Notes under the pieces: generated by a model
Seen by the model: only the letters and a program-made list of their open reading frames with translations
Databases searched by the model: none
What the model was told of the DNA's origin: nothing
Shown here: positions 12,101-24,100 of the stretch, piece by piece
Position numbering within the stretch: position 1 is the first letter of the stretch
Layout of the letters: every line of letters starts with the position of its first letter
Assembly (NCBI GenBank): GCA_964019135.1
Contig: OZ025260.1
Location: 12,642,254 to 12,706,253 of the forward strand
Origin: Arenicola marina
Taxonomy: Eukaryota > Annelida > Polychaeta > Arenicolidae
Direction of reading: 5' to 3'
Length of the DNA stretch: 64,000 nucleotides
Program-made: the position numbers and the translations under genes

Positions 12101-15100
12101 CGGGTTATCTCTGTCTGGTAGATACACTGGCCGTGTAACGTACACCTAACCTTCCAATAGAGCCAGAGCCGTCGGGTTATCTCTGTCTGGTAGACACACT
12201 GGCCGTGTAACGTAACCTAACCTTCCAATAGAGCCAGAGCCGTCGGGTTATCTCTGTCTGGTAGATACACTGGCCGTGTAACGTACACCTAACCTTCCAA
12301 TAGAGCCAGAGCCGTCGGGTGATCTCTGTCTGGTAGATACACTGGCCGTGTACCGTACACCTAACCTTCCAATAGAGCCAGAGCCGTCGGGCTATCTCTG
12401 TCTGGTAGATACACTGGCCGTGTAACGTACACCTAACCTTCCAATAGAGCCAGAGCCGTCGGGTTATCTCTGTCTGGTAGATACACTGGCCGTGTAACGT
12501 ACACCTAACCTTCCAATAGAGCCAGAGCCGTCGGGTTATCTCTGTCTGGTAGATACACTGGCCGTGTAACGTACACCTAACCTTCCAATAGAGCCAGAGC
12601 CGTCGGGTTATCTCTGTCTGGTAGATACACTGGCCGTGTAACGTACACCTAACCTTCCAATAGAGCCAGAGCCGTCGGGTTATCTCTGTCTGGTAGATAC
12701 ACTGGCCGTGTAACGTACACCTAACCTTCCAATAGAGCCAGAGCCGTCGGGTTATCTCTGTCTGGTAGACACACTGGCCGTGTAACGTACACCTAACCTT
12801 CCAATAGAGCCAGAGCCGTCGGGTTATCTCTGTCGTGTAGATACACTGGCCGTGTAACGTACACCTAACCTTCCAATAGAGCCCGAGCCGTCGAGTTATC
12901 TCTGTCTGGTAGATACACTGGCCGTGTAACGTACACCTAACCTTCCAATAGAGCCAGAGCCGTCGGGTTATCTCTGTCTGGTAGATACACTGGCCGTGTA
13001 ACGTACACCTAACCTTCCAATAGAGCCCGAGCCGTCGAGTTATCTCTGTCTGGTAGATACACTGGCCGTGTAACGTACACCTAACCTTCCAATAGAGCCA
13101 GAGCCGTCGGGTTATCTCTGTCTGGTAGATACACTGGCCGTGTAACGTACACCTAACCTTCCAATAGAGCCCGAGCCGTCGAGTTATCTCTGTCTGGTAG
13201 ACACACTGGCCGTGTAACGTACACCTAACCTTCCAATAGAGCCAGAGCCGTCGGGTTATCTCTGTCTGGTAGATACACTGGCCGTGTAACGTACACCTAA
13301 CCTTCCAATAGAGCCAGAGCCGTCGGGTTATCTCTGTCTGGTAGACACACTGGCCGTGTAACGTACACCTAACCTTCCAATAGAGCCAGAGCCGTCGGGT
13401 TATCTCTGTCTGGTAGATACACTGGCCGTGTACCGTACACCTAACCTTCCAATAGAGCCAGAGCCGTCGGGTTATCTCTGTCTGGTAGATACACTGGCCG
13501 TGTAACGTACACCTAACCTTCCAATAGAGCCAGAGCCGTCGGGTTATCTCTGTCTGGTAGATACACTGGCCGTGTAACGTACACCTAACCTTCCAATAGA
13601 GCCAGAGCCGTCGGGTTATCTCTGTCTGGTAGATACACTGGCCGTGTAACGTACACCTAACCTTCCAATAGAGCCCGAGCCGTCGAGTTATCTCTGTCTG
13701 GTAGACACACTGGCCGTGTAACGTACACCTAACCTTCCAATAGAGCCAGAGCCGTCGGGTTATCTCTGTCTGGTAGATACACTGGCCGTGTAACGTACAC
13801 CTAACCTTCCAATAGAGCCAGAGCCGTCGGGTTATCTCTGTCTGGTAGACACACTGGCCGTGTAACGTAACCTAACCTTCCAATAGAGCCAGAGCCGTCG
13901 GGTTATCTCTGTCTGGTAGATACACTGGCCGTGTAACGTACACCTAACCTTCCAATAGAGCCAGAGCCGTCGGGTTATCTCTGTCTGGTAGACACACTGG
14001 CCGTGTAACGTACACCTAACCTTCCAATAGAGCCAGAGCCGTCGGGTTATCTCTGTCTGGTAGATACATTGGCCGTGTAACGTACACCTAACCTTCCAAT
14101 AGAGCCAGAGCCGTCGGGTTATCTCTGTCTGGTAGATACACTGGCCGTGTAACGTACACCTAACCTTCCAATAGAGCCAGAGCCGTCGGGTTATCTCTGT
14201 CTGGTAGATACACTGGCCGTGTAACGTACACCTAACCTTCCAATAGAGCCAGAGCCGTCGGGTTATCTCTGTCTGGTAGATACACTGGCCGTGTAACGTA
14301 CACCTAACCTTCCAATAGAGCCAGAGCCGTCGGGTTATCTCTGTCTGGTAGATACACTGGCCGTGTAACGTACACCTAACCTTCCAATAGAGCCAGAGCC
14401 GTCGGGTTATCTCTGTCTGGTAGATACACTGGCCGTGTAACGTACACCTAACCTTCCAATAGAGCCAGAGCCGTCGGGTTATCTCTGTCTGGTAGATACA
14501 CTGGCCGTGTAACGTACACCTAACCTTCCAATAGAGCCAGAGCCGTCGGGTTATCTCTGTCTGGTAGATACACTGGCCGTGTAACGTACACCTAACCTTC
14601 CAATAGAGCCAGAGCCGTCGGGTTATCTCTGCCTGGTAGATACACTGGCCGTGTAACGTAACCTAACCTTCCAATAGAGCCAGAGCCGTCGGGTTATCTC
14701 TGTCTGGTAGATACACTGGCCGTGTAACGTACACCTAACCTTCCAATAGAGCCAGAGCCGTCGGGTTATCTCTGTCTGGTAGACACACTGGCCGTGTAAC
14801 GTACACCTAACCTTCCAATAGAGCCAGAGCCGTCGGGTTATCTCTGTCTGGTAGATACACTGGCCGTGTAACGTACACCTAACCTTCCAATAGAGCCAGA
14901 GCCGTCGGGTTATCTCTGTCTGGTAGATACACTGGCCGTGTAACGTACACCTAACCTTCCAATAGAGCCAGAGCCGTCGGGTTATCTCTGTCTGGTAGAC
15001 ACACTGGCCGTGTAACGTAACCTAACCTTCCAATAGAGCCAGAGCCGTCGGGTTATCTCTGTCTGGTAGATACACTGGCCGTGTAACGTACACCTAACCT

Positions 15101-18100
15101 TCCAATAGAGCCAGAGCCGTCGGGTTATCTCTGTCTGGTAGATACACTGGCCGTGTAACGTACACCTAACCTTCCAATAGAGCCAGAGCCGTCGGGTTAT
15201 CTCTGTCTGGTAGATACACTGGCCGTGTAACGTACACCTAACCTTCCAATAGAGCCAGAGCCGTCGGGTTATCTCTGTCTGGTAGATACACTGGCCGTGT
15301 AACGTACACCTAACCTTCCAATAGAGCCAGAGCCGTCGGGTTATCTCTGTCTGGTAGATACACTGGCCGTGTAACGTACACCTAACCTTCCAATAGAGCC
15401 AGAGCCGTCGGGTTATCTCTGTCTGGTAGATACACTGGCCGTGTAACGTACACCTAACCTTCCAATAGAGCCAGAGCCGTCGGGTTATCTCTGTCTGGTA
15501 GATACACTGGCCGTGTAACGTACACCTAACCTTCCAATAGAGCCAGAGCCGTCGGGTTATCTCTGTCTGGTAGACACACTGGCCGTGTAACGTACACCTA
15601 ACCTTCCAATAGAGCCAGAGCCGTCGGGTTATCTCTGTCTGGTAGACACACTGGCCGTGTAACGTACACCTAACCTTCCAATAGAGCCAGAGCCGTCGGG
15701 TTATCTCTGTCTGGTAGATACACTGGCCGTGTAACGTAACCTAACCTTCCAATAGAGCCAGAGCCGTCGGGTTATCTCTGTCTGGTAGATACACTGGCCG
15801 TGTAACGTACACCTAACCTTCCAATAGAGCCAGAGCCGTCGGGTTATCTCTGTCTGGTAGATACACTGGCCGTGTAACGTACACCTAACCTTCCAATAGA
15901 GCCAGAGCCGTCGGGTTATCTCTGTCTGGTAGATACACTGGTCGTGTAACGTACACCTAACCTTGCAGTCCTATTCCAGAGGCGCCGGGAGAAGCAGAGA
16001 CGGCCCGTCGTCCAGAGATAACGACGAAGGTACTTACTTCTCACTGACTTCAGGGTACTGATATATCCCATAAACCTGGAGTATCTCCTCTTCTAACGGA
16101 TGAAGCATGAGCGGGAACTACCTAAGTTTGTGTTTGGTTTGTATATGTGTTACTGCGGGTTGACATTGTGTGATTTGAGGTCGTAATAATACCAAAGTAG
16201 GTAATACGTGATAACTGATCGTGTGATCAAAATTATTTATCTTTTACATCAACATTTCATTTTATTTTTTTACCATGTGTCCATTAGGGTGACCAAAGAC
16301 ATGACATGTATACGGCCATTCCGTGTTTTAGTGCTGATTACCCAGTTCACGCCGGGCCTCCGCGCCGAGGCCGCCGCCAGTCTCGCCAGCCAGCGCGTCC
16401 CCGCCGACCCCATGCCCCCCAGAGCCACCTACCGGGAGAGCTTGAGCGCCGGCATCAGTGGCGCCGGATACGGCGATGCGGCCAGCGTCTCAAGCGCCGT
16501 CTCCAGCGTCCAGGCCCGTGACGTCACCGGCTTCAGGGGTCATGACCCCCGCGGCGTCGGCCGCTACCAGACCTCTACCAGTCAAATGTAGGTCATCGTA
16601 CGTCAACGTCAACATTAAGTGTCGCAAACTTTTGCAGCGGATATTTGGTCAATAATTGCTATATGGCAATTGTTTACAGTTGGGGGTGTAAATATTTTCA
16701 AAGCATCCTATCACAAGAGTAAGTACGTATGTGCACAGAGGTGGCTTATAATGCCATTCTCCCCCTCTCGCCCCGCCCTATCCCAGGGGTGAGTCGGACG
16801 CCACGAGTTAACCCATTTGTGCACAAAGATGGCTTAGAATGCCATTCTCCCCCTCTCGCCCCGCCCTATCCCAGGAGTGAGTCGGACGCCAGGAGTTATT
16901 AACCCATTTGTGCACAAAGGTGGTCTAAGACACCAGTCTCTGCCTCTCTCACCCCCCCCCCCCCCGCCCTATCCTAGGAGTGAGTCGGACGGCCGGAGCG
17001 GCGATCTGGACCTGTTCGAGGCGCTCCGGGAGACGATATACGCCGAGGTAGCCACGCTGATCTCGCAGAACGAGAGCCGACCCCACTTCCTGATCGAGCT
17101 CTTCCGCGAGCTCCAGCTCCTCAACAACGACTACCTCCGCCAGAGGGGGCTGTACGCCCTGCAGGACCTCGTGGCCAAGTACCTCCGGGAGGACGAGACA
17201 GGGAACCAGGCGGCCGCACAGGCAGCGGTACGCAGTCCGCTGTCCTTGTTGAAAATGTGGTATACGTAGTGTTAGACGTTAATATTATGCGAAGTGTTAG
17301 ACGTTAATATTAGACGTAGTGTTAGACGTTAATATTAGACGTAGTGTTAGACGTTAATATTATACGTAGTGTTAGAGGTTAATATTAGACGTAGTGTTAG
17401 AGGTTAATATTAGACGTAGTGTTAGACGTTAATATTAGACGTAGTGTTAGACGTTAATATTATGCGTAGTGGTGGCGTTAATATTATGCGTAGTGGTGGC
17501 GTTAATATTAGACGTAGTGTTAGACGTTAATATTATGCGTAGTGGTGGCGTTAATATTAGACGTAGTGTTAGACGTTAATATTATGCGTAGTGGTGGCGT
17601 TAATATTAGACGTAGTGTTAGACGTTAATATTAGACGTAGTGTTAGACGTTAATATTATACGTAGTGTTAGACGTTAATATTAGATGTAGCGTTAGACGT
17701 TCATATTAGACGTAGTGTTAGACGTTAATATTATTCGTAGTGTGACATTAATATTAGACGTAGTGTTAGACGTTAATATTAGACGTAGTGTTAGACGTTA
17801 ATATTATTCGTAGTGTGAGACGTTAATATTAGACGTAGTGTTCAACGTTAATATTAGACGTAGTGTTAGACGTTAATATTAGACGTAGTGTTAGACGTTA
17901 ATATGATACGTAGTGTTAGAGGTTAATATTAGACGTAGTGTTAGAGGTTAATATTAGACGTAGTGTTAGACGTTAATATTAGACGTAGTGTTAGACGTTA
18001 ATATTATGCGTAGTGGTGGCGTTAATATTAGACGTAGTGTTAGACGTTAATATTATTCGTAGTGTGACATTAATATTAGACGTAGTGTTAGAGGTTAATA

Positions 18101-21100
18101 TTATACGAAGTTTTAGACGTTAATATTAGACGTAGTGTTAGACGTTAATATTATACCTAGTGTTAGACGTTCATATTAGATGTAGTGTTAGACGTTAATA
18201 TTATTCGTAGTGTGACATTAATATTAGACGTAGTGTTAGACGTTAATATTAGACGTAGTGTTAAACGTTAGTATTAGACGTAGTGTTAGACGTTAATATT
18301 ATTCGTAGTGTGAGTCGTTAATGTTATTCGTATTGTGACATTAATATTAGACGTAGTGTTAGAGGTTAATATTAGATGTAGTGTTAGACGTTAATATTAG
18401 ACGTAGTGTTAGACATTAATATTATACTTAGTGTTAGACCTTAATATTATACGTCTAAACACTGAAGCAGCAAGATAAGATAAGATAAAGCTGTATTTAA
18501 CGTCGGTAACTATAAGTCAATCCTAAACATTGGCACTAGTGGTAATATTCGGCGCAGCGCATTATTGCCGAGTCGTTACACATGGCCACATAGATGGTTA
18601 CACACGTGGCCACATGGATGGTTACACACGTGGCCACATAGATGGCTACACACGTGGCCACATAGATGGTTACACACGTGGCCACATAGATGGTTACACA
18701 CGTGGCCACTTAGATGGTTACACACGTGGCCACATAGATGGTTACACACGTGGCCACATAGATGGTTACACACGTGGCCACATAGATGGTTACACACGTG
18801 GCCACTTAGATGGTTACACACGTGGCCACATAGATGGTTACACACGTGGCCACATAGATGGTTACACACGTGGCCACATAGATGGTTACACACGTGGCCA
18901 CATAGATGGTTACACACGTGGCCACATAGATGGTTACACACGTGGCCACATAGATGGTTACACACGTGGCCACATAGATGGTTACACACGTGGCCACATA
19001 GATGGTTACACACGTGGCCACATAGATGGTTACACACGTGGCCACATACGATTACACACGCACATGTTCACACACGTGGTCACACACATGATGGTGACCG
19101 AGTACCTCCTCCTCTCTCCCCACCTCAGACCCGCGCCCGCTGGCTGTCAGCAGAACCGACGGCGGATATCGGAGCCACCGGCGGCGGCGAGGAACTCACG
19201 CCCAGCGAGAGTAACGTCTCCACGGACGACGAGAGCGAGACTAGGAGACCTCAGCGACAATCGGCTTTCACAGCGGTAAGAAGAAAGCCCTCGCTTTCTT
19301 TCGCTCATGCTTGGCAATGAAATACTTACAATATTATCTATCCGTAAGTTTCATGTATATCCTAATGCATGCCTTGTGTGCCCGCTTTAACGACGATTAA
19401 AGTACCATTAGGGGCATAATGCTATGCAGTTCTTAATTAATCCTTCTTCCTTAACGGCAGCCCCTAGTTTAGTACGCTTTAGTGAGTAGTATCAATCAAT
19501 AATCCAACAGAGTGAATGCTTGTATTGATGACGTCTGATAGATATGTATATAAAATTTAACGAAAACAATACAAAACACATTCATAGTCATAGATTACGA
19601 CACGCTGCACATATATTCAAATTTAATTTCAAGCTGCGAGAAGGTTTTTTCGCGTACAGTGGAGGCTAAATATATAGATGGGGCTAATTTCTTTGTGATC
19701 TTCAAGTCGGCGATAGCGACAATGAATGGTTTCTGGTTCCAGTAGTACGTGTCTCCTCCTTTTGATTTGTTTACTGTTCCTCCCAAAACACCTTGGTCAT
19801 GTATTATATTGTGGGCGCTAATAGTACAGTGTGGAAACTCCCGTCATTCCAAGGTATTAAAGGCACATTATATGGTTCGCCAGTGTTCCGGTTTGCTTCC
19901 TAACATATCCAACTGTTGCTATTTCGTTGGCCATTTCCCTGTATTCGAGATACATACATTGGATGGGTGTTTGGTCTTGCTGCCACTTTGTGCAGTCCGG
20001 CTAGTCTTGTGCCGAGCAAACCCTGCGTTTATCATAATCTCTAACTGGACAGTTGTGGAGTGAGGCTTTTCCGCACAAGTTGTACCCAAGGGGGCTGTTA
20101 CTCTGTGCGCTGATTGGGATGGCAAAGCGAAGAATGCATCTTTAATGTGTCTGGTTGGGGCTTTAGCTTATCCTACCCGACTTATATACGGACTGTATGT
20201 GTTCACGGGTAGATGATCCATCTTTAGTCTATTTTGATCCATTGGTCTAAGAAAAGTGTTCCAATCCGAGGGGATGCTGTTTGAATATACTGCGAATATT
20301 ACGTGAAGCCGCCGTGGAGCCTTCACATCCGCCCACAAACCATAGAAACCAGTGCATGTGCTTTGGTCGGACTATGGGCATGACGGGAACAGATGTCACA
20401 CGAAATGGCCAAATCTCTTGCCGAAGATGCCATCAGACATCAGGTCCACATGCATCGATGCGTTCCATGATATCGGTGAAGTTTTCCAGATTCGTTTCCG
20501 ATCGTATCGACAGCACTGGTGTTCGACCGGGGCGGGGGTGGAGGGGGGGGGGGTGGTGTAGGTGTTCGACCTAAGTTAGTAAATAACAGAGGCAGTCTCC
20601 ATTGTGGATTCAGTAACCACTCTCCGTACCATTCACGTGGTAGATGTCGCCACCTGACTTGTGTGCAATACCCCCGGCCATGCGTGTATCCCATACTCAC
20701 CAACGGTGTCTGTCTGTCCTCTCGCGGCAGGGTGTCCACCTAGCGGGACGTGCCCCCCCGGCGGCCCGTGGCCCCCGCCCGGCCCCGGTCCCGGCCCCGG
20801 CCGACGACGGTTCCGTCCACTCCTTTGACTATGCGGAGAACGTGGACGCGACGAGCTCCCTGTCGACACCCTCCTCCCCCGGCAGCCACGTGGAGAACCC
20901 GTTCGCTCAGGACTCTCTGGGCGACACGGTCATCCACCTCGACAAGGTACTCATTGCTTCTAGCGTCAACAGGGGGACCGTGTGGTGGGTGTGGGTGTAG
21001 GGGGGGGGGGGGTGGTGAGTGGTAGAATAAACAAGTGAGAGAAAGATGAAAGAGGGAAGCAATGGAAAAATATTATCGGGACGCGACCATAAGATTTGCT

Positions 21101-24100
21101 AAGGATCCGGTATCTAGATAGTTTGTTGTGTCGATCGGCGTGGCTTGTGGCTGCTTGCATGATGACTATCAGATATAATATAATATTCAAGCACTGTCAT
21201 TGGTTGTAAGCATCTTGACGTCGTTGCATGACTCGAAGTGCATGCAATGTACGTTGAACTGCTCCAAGTACATGGTAATCATGCTCATAGCGTGTTCGTA
21301 AGGTTTTTAGTTATTGTTACGTAAGAGCTTCTAATTTAGATCGCAGCTTGTTAATCAGTTCGGCTTCTTATCGCTCCTGATTTCGAAATGATGACTTATG
21401 ATGATTAGATACCATGTCCCGTAAAATTAAATGTAATTTTTTTTTGTTTTATTGACAATTGGCAGTTAGCAAAGGTAGAGTATGGTATAAGTGCTTCTGA
21501 CGTAATCTTCCTTACCTTTAGTGAATGTACTAGCGTTTGCAAAATACTTTGCTCCAAGCTACCTTCTCCTTTGGTAAATGTCATGCTCATGGTCTATTAC
21601 ATCTGTGTGTACCTCTATGTCTTTATAGTGAATACTTTCTTTTCATATACTCGATATTTTGATATCCTACCTTTTCGGGGTCCAGTATGTCGTTGAGTTA
21701 ACATATGAGGCGGCCTTGCCACTAATACCTGCCTTCTGGATGACCGACTCCTACTAATCCACTCCTATAGGTGTGATAACGGAAACAGTCACCAGGCGCA
21801 GTGACAGGGATTCCCTATTATAGGAGTATAGAAGGATGACCGACTCCTACTAACCCACTGTATAGCTGTGATAACGAAAACGGTCCCCAGGCGCAGTGAC
21901 AGGGATTCCCTATTATACGAGTATAGAAGGATGACCGACTCCTACTAACCCACTGTATAGCGGTGATAACGGAAACAGTCCCCAGGCGCAGTGACAGGGA
22001 TTCCCTATTATAGGAGTATAGAAGGATGACCGACTCCTACTAACCCACTGTATAGCTGTGATAACGGAAACAGTCACCAGGCGCAGTGACAGGGATTCCC
22101 TATTATACGAGTATAGAAGGATGACCGACTCCTACTAACCCACTGTATAGCTGTGATAACGGAAACAGTCCCCAGGCGCAGTGACAGGGATTCCCTATTA
22201 TAGGAGTATAGAAGGATGACCGACTCCTACTAACTAACCCACTGTATAGCTGTGATAACGGAAACAGTCCCCAGGCGCAGTGACAGGGATTCCCTATTAT
22301 AAGAGTATAGAATAAAAGTCCGGTACAGGTTGTCTAATGACAAGATCAGCAATCTAGCCCAAGTACTTGGAGCGTCATTGCTGCTTGGGATGTTATTTAA
22401 TCATCGGCTCTCAATCAAAAGAGCAGATGTAATACTTCTGTAATATATATAGATATGTCATACTTTCATATGACTAATCAGATGTTACACATATATATAA
22501 TGTAATAGTCAGATGTTATATGACATTCAGATGCTGTCTATATATAGAAATATGATACAACATTCAGATGTTGTTCATATATGATATAATATTCAGATGT
22601 TGTTCACATATGATACAATATTCAGATGTTCATATATATGATATATTCAGATTGTATGCATATATATCATATAAGATTCATACTCATATTGATATCCTAC
22701 ATGCAGTAAACACATTCTGTCGATCCGAGGCATGCGTTTATGACGTCACTGACGCGCTCTCCGTAACCAAGACGACGTATTTTCTCCTGTTAGGCGCTGC
22801 GTCGCATGCGGGAATACGAGTTGAAGCTGACGGAGGCGGACGGGGAGGACGGGGTGGGGGCCAGCCCACCCTCAACCCGCTACAAGTCGGCCCCCCAGGC
22901 GGCGGCCCGGGACGATGAGGATGACGGGGCTGGGGCGCCCTCCGTGCCGACTGGGGCGGCGGCCGAGGGGGGTCTCCGCCAGCAGGCGGCCCAGGACAGT
23001 GAGGCCTCGGCCAGCGACGTGCCGGTCAGTCTCCGCACGATCACTGGCGCTCTTCTGTTGTTTGTGTTCCTGTTTGTTGACAATGATGTTCGCCTGTGGG
23101 TGGTATTGGAGATATAATTTGGTTGTTGTATATTATATATATTATTGTATATATATTTTATCATATAATATTGTATATATATTTTATCATATATTATTGT
23201 ATATATATTTTATCATATATTATTGTATATATATTATTATAGATTTGTTAATATATATTATATATATAAGAATAACATATATCACTCAAAATTAAATTAC
23301 ATACATTATTAATGGAAGACGTCCAGCCAGATAGTCACGTAATGTACTAATCCCAACATTCGCTGGCTGCTTTCAGCGTTATATTGATGCTCAAGCGGCC
23401 ATTGTTAGAGGGGAAGTACTGATGTCAGTCGTTATACTAATTACAATATTCGGTGGTTGCATTCAGCGTTATGTTGATGCTCAAGCGGCCATTGTTAGAG
23501 GGGAAGTACTGATGTCAGTCGTTATACTAATTACAATATTCGCTGGCTACATTTAGCGTTATGTTGATGCTCAAGCGGCCATTGTTAGAGGGGAAGTACT
23601 GATGTTAGTCGTTATACTAATTACAATATTCGCTGGGTGCATTTAGCGTTATGTTGATGCTCAAGCGGCCATTGTTAGAGGGGAAGTACTGATGTCAGTC
23701 GTTATACTAATTACAATATTCGCTGGCTGCATTTAGCGTTATGTTGATGCTCAAGCGGCCATTGTTAGAGGGGAAGTACTGATGTCAGTCGTTATACTAA
23801 TTACAATATTCGGTGGCTGTATTCAGCGTTATGTTGATGCTCAAGCGGCCATTGTTAGAGGGGAAGTACTGATGTCAGTCGTTATACTAATTACAATATT
23901 CGGTGGCTGTATTCAGCGTTATGTTGATGCTCAAGCGGCCATTGTTAGAGAGGAAGTACTGATGTCAGTCGTTATACTAATTACAATATTCGGTGGCTGC
24001 ATTCAGCGTTATGTTGATGCTTAAGCGGCCATTGTTAGAGGGGAAGTACTGATGTCAGTCGTTATACTAATTACAATATTCGGTGGTTGCATTCAGCGTT

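Noticed and set aside
15980-16029. Alternative acceptor ATTCCAG at 15979 for the short PCM1 exon
   Set aside because: It would leave phase 1 and give a stop in the next exon; the acceptor at 15968 gives consistent phase and a PCM1-like join.
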